This document shows, piece by piece, positions 45,301-56,184 of a stretch of 64,000 bases of DNA; positions within the stretch are counted from its first letter, which is position 1, and every line of letters starts with the position of its first letter. The notes under the pieces are model-generated. The model did no database searches and was not told the DNA's origin. It saw only the letters and a program-made list of their open reading frames with translations. Source of the stretch: Cunninghamia lanceolata (taxonomy: Eukaryota; Streptophyta; Pinopsida; Cupressales; Cupressaceae); the NCBI GenBank assembly GCA_027924645.1, contig BSBN01000781.1, forward strand, positions 3,658,001 to 3,722,000. Direction: 5' to 3'. Made by a program: the position numbers and the translations under genes.

Positions 45301-46520
45301 TAGAGGTTGTTGGGTTTGATGAGCTCAAAAGTTTGTATCTTGAAGATCCAGATTTTGCAAAGGCCTCGAAAGCTTGTCTAGAACCTATTACTTTGGATAG
45401 GACAAAATGGTTGGATTTCATAATCCAAGATGGCATGTTGTTTAGAGGAAGCTAGTTGTGCATTCTGAGGAGTTCCATGAGAGAGAACCTGATTAAGGAG
45501 AAGCATAGTGGAGGATTAGTTAGACACTTTGGTCAAGATAAAACCATTGCTATTGTTGGTGAATACTATTACTGACCACAATTCTAGCAAGATGTGAGGA
45601 AATTTGTGCAAAGTTGCAAAGTGTGTCAGATGGCAAAAGGAACAAGTCAGAATACAGGGCTATATCAGCCATTACCTATACCAGAGAAGCCATGGGATGA
45701 TATTAGTATGGATTTTGTTCTTGGTTTACCAAGGACATAGAGACGACATGATTCAATTTTTGTGGTGGTGGACAGATTCTCAAAGACGACCCATTTTATT
45801 CCTTGTAAGAAGACTAATGATGATGTTCATATTGTAGAGTTATTTTTCACAAAAGTGGTGAGACTACATGGTCTACCTAAGAGCATAGTTTTAGATCGAG
45901 ATATCAAGTTTGTTGGTTATTTCTGGAGGACATTGTGGAAGAAGTTGAAAATAGATTTGAAGTTCAGTTTTGCACACCATCCACAGACTGATGGACAGAC
46001 AGAAGTGGTGAATAGGATTTTGGGTAACCTTCTATGATGCTTAGTAGGAGATAAGCCCAAGGGATGGGATTTAATTTTTCCAAGGGCAGAATTCACTTAC
46101 AACAATTCTATCAATAGGAGTACTGGTAAACCACCATTCCATATTACTGGTAAACCACCATTCCATATTGTATATGGCAACAGTCCAAGAAATGCTTCAG
46201 AGTTAAGGACGCTAGACAAAGGAGAAAAGACAGGTACCAAGGCTGAAGACTTTGCAGAACACCTAAAGAATTTGCATGAAGTGAGAAACCACATTAATAA
46301 GATGAATATTCAGTACAAGGCTAAGGTAGATCAGAAGAGGAGATATAAGAAGTTCCAGGTAGGAAATGAAGTCATGTTTCACTTGAGAAAAGAGAGGTTC
46401 CCAAATGGAACATACAATAAGTTGAAAATGAAGAAATTTGGACCATGTAGAATCCTGAAGAAGCATGATTCAAGAAATGCATATGAGGTAGAGTTGCTGA
46501 ATGGGATCAATATTTAACCA
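45301..46520 (+). pseudogene. Integrase, unit V-b
   Basis: Zinc domain (KEKHSGGLVRHFG, CKVCQ), core with [24 protein letters not shown] and [16 protein letters not shown]: Asp, Asp and Glu are all readable, split by stops and shifts near 45453, 45575 and 45740. A 24-bp in-frame tandem duplication lies at 46122-46169. The end with FGPCRILKKHDSRNAYEVE is at about 46440-46495. Confidence 0.86.
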
Positions 46521-46775
46521 GTGTTCAACATTTCAGATTTGACAGAGTATCATGATGATGGACTTGATAAAGGAACACAGTGGGACATTCTAGCATCTAC
46601 TTCAGATAAGGAGGAGATAGAGGGCATTTTGGATAGCCGTGTGGGTAAGAGTACAAGAAATAGGCAGTATACAGAATACTTGGTGAAATGGAAAGGAAGG
46701 CCTATTGAAGATTCATCATGGTTATCTGAGACTGAGGTTAACCATTTCAGTTTCCCTCTAACTCATGAGAAGTGA
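46521..46775 (+). pseudogene. Chromodomain, unit V-b
   Basis: Open frame with EEIEGILDSRVGKSTRNRQY, then EYLVKWKGRPIEDSSWLSE: a complete chromodomain with its aromatic positions. It ends at 46775, 31 bases before LTR c. Confidence 0.87.
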
Positions 46776-46806
46776 CAAGGTCACTTTTCAAATTACCCCA
46801 GGTGTT

Positions 46807-47584
46807 TGATGCAGGAGCATCCAGGATGTAAGAGAAATCTTGCATCAACTAAAAAAATGTTGTTTCTTTTCAATAAGGGCTAAATTTGGGAAGGTTACTA
46901 TTTTTAGTAAGCTTGCATTTGTGCACGGTTGGATACAAAATCTTACACAAACCTCTAGAATGGTGAATTGAAGCTAATGGTGAAGAAATCACTTCAATAT
47001 CATTTGTCATTTGTGAGATATTAAAATCTCAAATTCTAAAAATCTTATTGAAATATTCAAAGTCAAATTTGAGGCACTTAGAGGCTCCGGATGGACCCGA
47101 AATTTGGTGGGAAACCCAAGCAGTCTATTTTTTGGTATTGCTTGTACACCATCATCTTTTCGAGAGCTTTCTGAAAAGGTATTGTAATTGGAAATCCAAC
47201 AGTCGGATCAAAAGTTATGGCCCTGCAAAGTTGACCTATTTTTGGAGGGAGATGTAAATTTTAAAAATTAAGCTAGTTGCCGCCAAAAAGGGCTATATAT
47301 GACCATTTTTGGGAACCCTTGGGGTAGTAGAGTTAAGGGGGAAGGTGTAGAGTCAGGGAAAGTCAGGAAAATAGAAACCCTAGTTGATTTTGGGTTACAG
47401 AAGGCTGAAGATTCTAGAGTCTTAGGAGAGGGAGTTGTAATGTGCTGTAGCATGTAGGGGATTCATCCTCTGATTGTATTTGAGCTTCTGTAATGTAATG
47501 TTCTGCCCATATTAATAAAATATCATTCTATTTTACGTGTGTAATTTCTGTTATTTTGTGTTTTGTGAGTTACCCCCTTCATCA
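46807..47584 (+). repeat. LTR c of chromovirus V
   Basis: 778 bp, the longest copy of this LTR. TATA word CTATATAT at 47293-47300, AATAAAAT near 47513, and TGATG/CATCA ends. It holds about 130 bases (about 47100-47230) that LTR a lacks. Confidence 0.9.
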
Positions 47585-48324
47585 GTAGCTCTATGACCAA
47601 ATCTATTACAATTGAAACAATTTCCATTGAAAGATGGATACCTTTGAGCATTAAGATGTCTTATCGGAGGTCTTCTAGGTCTATTTCTCCCATTCCTTGA
47701 TTGAGAATTTCTTTATCTAGATCTAGAGCTTTCACCTTTCTCATATCCAAGACCATGCTTATCATCAGCCTTCTTCTGACTCTCAAGCATCACTTCAAGT
47801 TTAGCTGAGCTTATCTTGAACTTCTCCTTGTATTCATTTGCAAGTTCTGGGTCCTGTTTGAGGATAACAATTTGCCTCTCAAGTTCTTCTTCATTTTCCC
47901 TGATTTCTTGTAGATCAGACTCTAGATGGCTAATTATTCTATCCAATCTATAGCATTCTTGGGTTCTTTCTTTCAGAGATTGATTTAATTTTTCTTCAGT
48001 CTTCTTTCTTTCTTCAATATCCTTGGTTAGCCTCATCACCACGGATTCCATTTCATGTTTTAGAACAACTTATTTTGCTGACTTTTCACATTCCTTTGTC
48101 TTCTCTTTTAGGGCCTTATCCATGTCATTGTCCTCATTCTATTTTCCTAGTTGAAGAAGTGGCTCCTTTCTCTTTCTATTAGTTTTACTCAATTTTTCTT
48201 TTAAGATCTCAATGTAGTCTTCAGCATCTTTAAGATTTTCTTGCAGTTCTTTGACTTCTATTCTGGACTGGTCAAGATCATCTAAAGAAAGTTGAAGTTG
48301 TTCTTCAAGATTGTACGTATCCAT
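47585..48324 (-). pseudogene. ORF1 N-terminal part, element D
   Basis: ATG at 48324 (MDTYNLEEQLQLSLDDLDQS). Heptad-rich coiled coil (LSKTNRKRKE, then MRLTKDIEERKKTEEKLNQS and LESDLQEIRENEEELERQI), then the first zinc knuckle CFNCNRFGHRAT, cut by V at 47585. The best preserved N-terminus of ORF1 in the window. Confidence 0.8.
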
Positions 48325-48378
48325 TATAATACCTTTCCAGATCTTCCTCAAGCTGTTAGGCTTCTTTCAAGGAACCTT

Positions 48379-48390
48379 GCTCTGATACCA
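48379..48390 (-). promoter_or_regulatory. Primer binding site, element D
   Basis: The - strand reads TGGTATCAGAGC, two bases inside the LTR. Intact, initiator tRNA-Met type. Confidence 0.88.
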
Positions 48391-48392
48391 AT

Positions 48393-49509
48393 TGTTGGAA
48401 TTAGGGCAGACAACTGAGAGGAGGGGTGAATCAATTGTCTTAAAACCTTAATACTTGTAGAAATTAATTATTCTTTTCTATTCAAACTAGATTAATGATG
48501 ACAACATTAAAGCATGAATCAACAACACATGAGTAGAAACAAATGAATCACACTTGACACCAAGATTTTTGACGTGGAAACCCGGTTAAGGGAAAAACTA
48601 CGATGGGGGTTAACCCACAAAGATTATACTCTATTAAAAATATTACAAAAGGGGAAGGCACATGCCTTTAGGCTCACTGCTCAAAAAGAGGCTCACTGCC
48701 TACAAGAATGATTATAAGAAGATTATAGATTGTTTGAACTAAAGAATAGCATCTGCCAATGCAAGAATTCAGTTCTGGTTAAGCATAGAATACTGATCTT
48801 ACACACTTCATTTTAACTCTATCATGTTTACTACTCTGCCATAATACAGACCTTAGATCTCTTCTCTTTCGCACTTGTTATCTGCCTTTTTTGCACTTAC
48901 TCCATATTCAAACCACATCATATAATATACTCAAATTCATCAGCTATATATATCTACCTCAAGAAATTCAGTCACCTTTCTGTCAGCCTTATGAAGAACT
49001 TAATAAACAATACAAGTATTCTGTTCTGTCGGCGAAAACTATACACCAATATTGATGTGTACCAGAAATAACACTTGCAGGTCATCATACATGTTAGCCA
49101 CTAGCATTATATCCCATACACAACTCACTAAAACACTTCTACCAGATCTGCACAAGGATCTAACACAAGTCAGTCTATTCTTCATTGAACTCTTCTGTCA
49201 TATTAGGACCCGGTACTCAGATACTCACAACTTTTAATCCCTTTGTCACCCGAGGCTGAAATATTGGATTTAGATTGTCTTGACATTCCTCTACACTCCT
49301 TCAGATTCACAACACACAATGATTAACTAGAGAGATCTGCTGACCAAAATACTGAACTCTGCCATATACCCTATTCCTGTCTATTCAGACTTGACAAATC
49401 TTGGAACTGACTTCTGATATGATCTGATATTGCACTGCGGATGTGTGGAATGGACTTAGTTGCCATCAATGACAACATATGACATGCCTTGCAGTGTCTC
49501 TTGCCAACA
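48393..49509 (-). repeat. 5' LTR of element D
   Basis: 1,117 bp, TGTTGG to CCAACA on the + strand. TATATATA near 48943-48951. The inverted repeat agacaactga / tcaattgtct near its inner end pairs with one G-U wobble in RNA. Confidence 0.87.
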
Positions 49510-50206
49510 AGGACATCATTCAAAACACTTTATGTAGTGATTTAACTAAATAAACTTCAAAATTAGCATGTCACATATCGTATGCCGACATATGTTAAAA
49601 TTCATATGCTGCAGATCAAGCCAACTTATGTGATTACTACCTAGGTGGACTATGCAATCAAGATAAATAGTAGACATGTAACCTATTTAGAATTTCACCA
49701 CACAAAGTACAATATTCTTATCTAAGGAGACACAGGTATTCTCCATTGGTGCCTTCCATACTCATTGAATGCATTTTAATATAGGTTAATTCAAAGTTTT
49801 GAAACAAAATAAGTGACTTATAACCATAGTTTGGATATTTGTTTTAACTTGTGTTTGCATCCTAAGTAACATTTTAATGTGAAGTACTTTGAAATTCTAA
49901 AATAGAAATAGAAACCATGGAAGACAATGGCACCCTAGTTCATGAACCTATTGATAGTGTTTTATCTCTCTTTCAAGGCAACAATTGACTACTCCACTTG
50001 AACACAAAGATTTACCTTTTACGCTCAGCTTCAGTCATAAACTTCATTATTTTTCAGTTATTATTAGATTTTTGTTTGAGGTTGCCTTCTCTTTTTGCTA
50101 TTTACAGCAACATTAATATGGAGACCATGCTTAGATAGGTTGCATCAGCTCACTTGCAATTTATCTATTCTATAGGTATTAATTTCCTGACATTTACTTG
50201 CCATAG
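49510..50206. other. Flanking sequence without genes
   Basis: AT-rich, no repeat shared with the rest of the window and no coding pattern. The last bases (tttacttgccatag at about 50193-50206) look like an intron end before the SR exon, so this may be a 5' UTR intron. Confidence 0.5.
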
Positions 50207-50211
50207 TAACA

Positions 50212-50298
50212 ATGAGTAGCCAAGCTAGTCAAAATTTATATGTTGGCAATCTACTCAATGATATCAGGGAAAGGGAAGTTGAAGACCTCTTTTACAAG
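50212..50298 (+). pseudogene. SR splicing factor, first coding exon
   Basis: Twenty-nine codons from ATG to AAG followed by GT: MSSQASQNLYVGNLL, then DIREREVEDLFYK. This is the start of the first RRM of plant SF2/ASF-like SR proteins (SR34/SR30 type), which open with MSSR, LYVGNLPGDIREREVEDLF. The RNP2 word LYVGNL is intact. Differences from the usual protein (Arg to Gln, Pro to Leu, Gly to Asn) fit C-to-T/G-to-A decay. The exon is preceded by an AG at 50205-50206, where such genes often have a 5' UTR intron, and it ends at the usual junction after FYK. SR proteins bind exonic enhancers in pre-mRNA in the nucleus. Probably a relic. Confidence 0.8.
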
Positions 50299-50777
50299 GT
50301 TCTTAGCTTGAACTCATGTGCTTATACAAGTTTTTACTTAAACTTCTTTTTTATTTGAATTCATTCTTTTCACTTGTAATAGTGTAGATTTGTTATAATG
50401 AACATTCTTTCTTCATGGGATTTGCAATCATAATACTGGAAATGTCTTTCCTATTAATATATTATGATTTCATTTAGGTCCCATTGTAACAATACAAATT
50501 TAAGTGTTGACTTATTTTATTTCTATTACATGATGCACTTTGCACTTCCAATTGCTATGTGATTTATTTTGATCAAGATTCTTTAGTTTGGGACAATTCA
50601 ATGATTATTGTGACATGTTTACTACAATCTATTTGTGTTTCTATTTTTTTGGCATTTGGAATTGAACTAGAAATGTTTCAAGATTGTTTGTTCTTTACCT
50701 AACTCACTCTGAACATCTTGTTTTAGTTTTTTTTATATACAACTTTCTAGGTCCTGATTTACTAATCATTTTTTCTG

Positions 50778-50838
50778 TATGGTCATATTGTTGATGTTGA
50801 TATGAAGATTCCCCCAAGACCCCAAGCTATTTTTTTTA
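50778..50838 (+). pseudogene. SR splicing factor, second coding exon (damaged)
   Basis: YGHIVDVDMKIPPRP continues the RRM where the first exon stops; the known proteins read YGxIVDIxLKIPPRPPGY. The base pair before it is TG, not the AG of an acceptor, and bases are lost in the PPGYAF part, so the reading degrades to AIFFIE. The 479-bp intron is kept, so this came from DNA duplication or in-place decay and not from a retrocopy. Element C is inserted 150 bases downstream, presumably in the next intron. Confidence 0.7.
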
Positions 50839-50980
50839 TTGAAGCATGGTATTTAGCTGTAAAATCTAAATTTTAACTAACCATGCATCACCTTTATACT
50901 ATAATGAATTTTCCTTTGACAAAAAATAAAATAAGCTAAAAGAAATGTGATAGCTAAAGATTTGATATTTTAAAAATGAA

Positions 50981-50985
50981 TATAA
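50981..50985. repeat. Target duplication of element C, left
   Basis: TATAA, identical to 58529-58533. Confidence 0.9.
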
Positions 50986-52082
50986 TGTTGATAACTGAGA
51001 GCGGGGGTGAATCAGTTATCTTAACTTTCTATTCTTCTTTTATAACTAGTGCAGCATCAAAACAAATAAGCATCCATAATCATGAAAGCAAAAACAAAGT
51101 CAATTCACATAACACAATGATTTTGACATGGAAAACCCTGTTAAGGGAAAAACCACAAGGTGACTAACCCAAGAATGTATTCTCTATTAGAAGAACAGAA
51201 ATACAAAAATGGCACTTGCTAATTGGGGCTCACTACCCGAGCACACTACTCACAAGAGGCTCACTGCCTACAAGAGATTCACTATCTACAAGATACAAGA
51301 AATCAACAAGATACTTGAACTGATGAGAAGCATCCACATATGCTGGGGTTCAGTTCCGGTTAGGCTCAATACACTGATCTACTGCACTTCATTCTTTCTC
51401 TTCTTTGGTGTTGTTGTCCTGTCACATACCGGACCTGTATTACTGATGTCACACTACTCTTCTACTTTTCTTTGTAACACATAAGACACCACACACACTT
51501 TTGCATCGAAATCCATCTGGTATATATATCCGCACCAATGATTTTAACACCTTTCTAGTCGACATCTGGAATAGTCAATATTTTCCCAAACTCTGATCTA
51601 TCAGCTGAATCCTTGCTTATTAAGTGATGTGTATTAAGAAGACGCTTATAGAAGTCATCAATCATGTCAGCCAATCATGAATGATACCTCAAGAAACTTC
51701 ATTACCATCAATATCTTATCCGGATTAAGGTCTGATGCTTTGCCGGTCAGTTCTTCCTCAGTCTACTTTGCCAAACAAGAACCCAACACTTAGGTGTTCA
51801 TATCTTTTCACTCTTACATCACTGGAGGCTCAATCTCTAGAATATATTAGTCAAGGTACTCCACTTGACTTCCCCAAGTCCACACTTTACTAAGATACTT
51901 CCTCTGAGAGATCCAGACCTGACTGTAGGACCTTGCTACATACTCTGTTCTTGCTTACCGGACCAAGATATACTTTAGTCTATCTTCCAGTATGGTCATA
52001 TCATGTCTTGCAGATGTGTGGGATGGACTTTGTTGCCATCAATGACAACACTCATGAATCCACAACGTGTCTCTTGCCAACA
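50986..52082 (-). repeat. 3' LTR of element C
   Basis: 1,097 bp, TGTTGATAAC to GCCAACA on the + strand. A perfect inverted repeat, gataactga (50990-50998) and tcagttatc (51012-51020), lies at its inner U5 end. Confidence 0.9.
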
Positions 52083-52245
52083 ATCTCCCCCTTTGGCATT
52101 GATGACAACACTTAGTGAAAAATGACTAATTGTTATAGTATACTCCCCCTTGGTTGATGCTCTTGTTCTTATGTACAATTTTCTACAGCTCCCCCTTAGA
52201 TGAATTCCTTATTTTTCACTACTTCTCACTCCCCCTTTGACATCA
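52083..52245 (-). promoter_or_regulatory. Clustered polypurine tracts, element C
   Basis: On the - strand CCAAAGGGGGAGATT touches the LTR at 52083. Three more GGGGGAG words lie at about 52143, 52191 and 52230, the last next to TTTGCCATTGATGTCAAAGG. Same arrangement as A and B. Confidence 0.78.
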
Positions 52246-52335
52246 ATGGCAAAGGGTAGGATCCGCATACCAAAATTTCCAAAAATAATCGATACTTAGC
52301 TACACAGATATATATACATATCATACTTACATATA

Positions 52336-55300
52336 CTAAAGTATATCTGCAAAAGTTGTCTTCAATTGGACAAATTCTGTTGCCCAACTCTGCTTCATCC
52401 TGTCCAAAATTGAGATGTGACCACTCAACAGGAATGTAAAAGTGTCTGCCCTCTTTAGATCTGCCAGATCACTAGTCTGGGCTGTGGTCTGAGCATCACT
52501 TAGGGCCTCATGCATGGCCTCTAACTTAGGGATAATTATCCCTCTAAGTTCACTCAACCTACTTATTCTATTTTTCTTCTCTTTTTCAAGCTTCTTAATT
52601 TCATTTAAGACTGCAATAGTTTGACACTCTTGATTTATTATGGATGTGGTAAGAGGATCAAAATTTTGAGATAGTCTTGACAGTTTATCCTCCTATTCTT
52701 TCACTTTCTTATCAATATCCATTGTTACTTTGGACCAGGATAGACACAATTTATACATTTCTCTGCCATCTTTAAGAGCATTTTCTAAGCTCTTTATCCC
52801 AATATCCATATTTCTCCTATCATTGGTTATTAATCCTTATACTTCAGAGAGCCTCTTTCCCAAAAACTCCTTTTGAACCTTTTCTTCTGCTGACTTCTCT
52901 AAGGAATCAAAATGCATATGAACAGAATTTACAAGAGACTTTAGATTATTGGATGTGGAGGCCAAAGGATCCTTTTAGAAGGATGGCATGATCTTCTCCA
53001 ATACACCGGATGCAGCTTCTATGAGCTCACAGTCTTCCATGTGAGACTTCAGGAATTTTTCTTTTGCCTTTGCTTGAGTAAAGGATGCTAGCTTCATGGT
53101 TTGAACTAGGGAAAGGGAATCAAAATTGAATGATCCTTGAAGTAGTTCCAGTTCATCAAATTCCATCATCTCTTTGGTCAAGAAATCTTTGACAGTTTCT
53201 GTAGTGTCTCTTGCCGGAGACAGAGTCTTCTTTCCTTTTGCAGTCTCAGAACTGTCTCCTAGGATCTTCTCTGTTTGGTCTTTTTCTTTTTCCTTTACTT
53301 CTTCTTGACTAGTTTTCTCCTCTAATCTTTCTTCTCCTTTAGATCTGGAGTCTGCAGGGGAAACCAGAGGAGAGATGTGTGCTTCTTCATGGACTTCCTC
53401 TTCTAGGGTAGGGGAATTTAAGTCTTTAGCTATCTCTTCACTTGTCTCCTTTGCCTCTTCTACCACTGTCTCAGAAGATTTTCCTTTGTCATCCATGATA
53501 GAGGGTTCATTACCTAAGTCCTCTATAATAGGAAGATTGAATCTTTTAAAAGCATTCCGTAGAATATCTTTTGTTTCTTTTGCCACTTTGTCAGTTTCAC
53601 CAAGCATAAGCTAATTCATTCTAGCTTTGCTCTAGAACTCATCCTTGCAGTCCTTGAATATAATATTCATTTGTTTAGGGGTAATGGATGGATAGAGTTG
53701 AATAGCAATCTGCTCCCAGATTTCTAGATCTTTTGCTTGGGCATTGTTCTTCCTTATTCAAGTTCCTTCTCTAAGCTTTTGGGAATTAGAGATATAATTT
53801 CAATGAATGCTTTGTTGTAGATGTTTAGTAGATGTTTAAATACCTGACTGTGGCATCTTGCAATATCTTCTGATCAGTTTCATTATATTCATCATAAAAT
53901 TCAACAATTGGTTGTAAGTTCCCATCCACAGTAACTAATTTGATGATATCATCAATGTGGAGAGTAGGTTTTTCAACAAATTCCTCTACCTTCTCTTCTT
54001 TGTCTTGACTAGTAGAGGGTTCACCGGTTGTTTTCTTCTTCTTCTTCATTTTCTGTACTTCCTCATCTGTCTCTGTCTCTTCATCATCCTTGAGGCTTGT
54101 GTATGATCTTGTAGTCTTTGTCTTTGTTCTCTTTTCTTCTTTATCGAATGATTTTGCTTCCGGTTTTGATGCCTTTGACCTCTTAGCAGTGGTAGGTGCA
54201 GAGCTCTTAGAGGATCTGGTCTGAGAGGGGGCTTCTACCGGAGCACTTTCTTTTTCTACTTCTTCCTTTTCTTTCTCTACCCTTTCCATCTTCTCTCTGT
54301 TTGCATCAAGTGCCTCTTTTGATATTCCATGCCTCTTGGCAAATTCTTCTACTTCCCTCCTCACTTTTCTTTTTATTTTCGATTGTCTTAGCTCCACATG
54401 AATCTTCACACTCAACTCTTCAAAGGTTCCAAACCTTTCTGCCTTAAGATCCTTGGGTTGACTAAGCATGTGTTGAACATGTAGCTCTACAATTTTCTCA
54501 TCTACTTCATACCCCATTAGCATGATCCAGACTATCCTTGGCTCTACTGCCTCCATTAGGCATTGATCAGTTTCTACCATAATGCATATTGTATCCTTAT
54601 ATTTCTCAACCAAAGATTTTGGGATTCTTTCTCTGGCTTGCAGCATGCTTTGGAAGTTTTTGAAGTAACCCCACAGAGCAGTATTTTGTGTCTTGGCATC
54701 ACCAAGCCCATACAAATAATCTCTAATTTGTATGGCAACAGGTCTGTTATTTTGCCATATCCAACCACTAGATCCAGGTAGCTCATTCATGTAATAGAAA
54801 AATAGATAGAGTATCAACCCACCGTATTTGAAAGAATTCTTCTTATCCTTCTTTATCTTTTGCAAATTCTCCAAAAGTTGGTTCAGAAGGAACTCACAGA
54901 GATCATAGTTAGGATTCCTTCTTAACATTTCATAAGTAGTGTAAATTGTTGTTCCAGATACAGAATTCTCTTTGCTAGAGTGATGTATCTTGTAGCCTAT
55001 TATCATGGTGGCAAACTTGATATCCGAATCTAAGATATCTTCAATTATCATTACTCTTTTATCAAATTTAGATCTGGTAGCCTCACTTACAATTTAATTT
55101 TTGATGGATTTGAGAGTAGGCATACCACCAGATGAGTGTAATCTGGTTACCGCCCTAATGGCATCTTTAGTGATCTTAAATGGTCTATTCAACCACATGA
55201 AGCTATCATGCACTTGGCTCAGAATATACCGGACCCATTCATCTTCTGTAAAATAGGGGAAATGAATGCACTGTGCAAAATGTTTGTCCTGGATAGCCTT

Positions 55301-55543
55301 GTACTGAGGTTTGAGTTCAAATGAATCATTTATCAACTACTTGTGGTAGGTATCCATCAGCTTGGATTCCCCAAATTCTTTAATGTTCACATGAATATAT
55401 GCCCTAACATCTTCTACATGTAAAACCCCATGTGGAATGCTAAAAAATGCGCCTAGGGGTTCAACTTCTAGGGATTTGTATGGATGTTTCTTGAATTTAT
55501 GGCGCGACCTATCAGAGATCTTCACAACATTCAGAGTAGTCAT
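52336..55543 (-). CDS. ORF2 of element C, unknown protein
   Basis: About 1,069 codons from the ATG at 55543 (MTTLNVVKISDRSRHKFKKH) to a stop at 52336. A few in-frame stops and shifts (near 55337, 55094, 53820, 53608 and 52975) break it; the largest open piece is 408 codons (55051-53825). Layout: residues 1-350, globular, with YIHVNIKEFG, SGTTIYTTYEMLRRN, LILYLFFYYMNELPG, QTVAxQIRDYLYGLG-like and VWIMLMGYEVDEKI; then a Lys/Glu/Ser/Thr-rich, probably disordered and nuclear-signal-like stretch (KMKKKKKTT); then DIIKLVTVDGNLQPIVEFYD; an acidic Glu/Ser region; and a helical C-terminus (LASFTQAKAKEKFLKSHME, HISILDRMKQSW). No catalytic motif of pol is seen. I do not recognise the family. A distant link to uncharacterised plant transposon proteins is possible. 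Confidence 0.72.
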
Positions 55544-56184
55544 ATTTCAAAGATTCAGAGAGAGATTTCAAGAACGGAGAATACCTTTTATGCTTTTAGG
55601 GTTCACAAAATGAGCCAAAAAGATCGCCGGTTGACTTTGAATTCTGTGGTTGATCCTTGAGAGAGAGATGAAGCAAACTCATTTGTAGAGCTCTTATTAT
55701 TTCTTTCACTACTGCAAATGTGCAAATGACAAACAAATGAACCCTTTTATTTCTAAGCAAACCCTGATTTCATTTTGTAACAAATGCACAGATTAAGTTA
55801 TTTCGGTTGCCTTATCATGAGAGAGATTTTTCTGGATCACTGAGATGTACTTAGAGATAATCTTAGTGATTAATTTCAGTGTCTCTGCTTCCCTTGAATC
55901 ATCCCCTTTAACCACAGATCAAGATGTTTCAATTTAGAATCATACTAGATCAAACTATGAAAATCCATCTTTTACCAGGAAATTGTCAAACCGGATCAGT
56001 CTTGGAAGATTAGACTCTTCAAATCTTCTTGCGGATCTTTCACATCTTTACCAAGTCTTCTTTAGATGTTTCTCTGAGAACCCTTTAATTCACAACCTTC
56101 CATGTGCCAATTTCAGGCACCTATTGACTGGCTGGGGGAAAATGTTTTTCTTTTGTTACTCCCCCTGAGCCAAAGCTCATCTAC
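55544..56184 (-). other. Spacer between ORF1 and ORF2, element C
   Basis: No open frame. It shares with A (4692-5118) and D the block with a CAGGCACCTATTGACTGGCT-like word (about 56112-56135) and a GGGGGAG-type purine word on the - strand (about 56158). May hold an internal promoter or splice signal for ORF2; this is inference. Confidence 0.5.

Larger units (their letters stand above)
36627..47584 (+). mobile_element. Chromovirus V: tandem two-unit element
   Basis: Three LTRs (36627-37266, 41783-42153, 46807-47584) enclose two full internal regions, V-a and V-b, in the same orientation. Only one 5-bp target duplication (GTAGC) flanks the whole. Both units have gag, protease, RT, RNase H, integrase and chromodomain. 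Such an array arises by unequal recombination between LTRs of two copies. Same family as chromovirus I. Confidence 0.9.
35876..49509 (-). mobile_element. Element D: A/C-type element, truncated and split by V
   Basis: Pieces 35876-36626 and 47585-49509. It has a 5' LTR (48393-49509), a primer site and ORF1 on the - strand. ORF2 and the 3' LTR are missing at the left. Element V is inserted with the duplication GTAGC (36622-36626 and 47585-47589), inside the codons of the first zinc knuckle. Confidence 0.85.
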
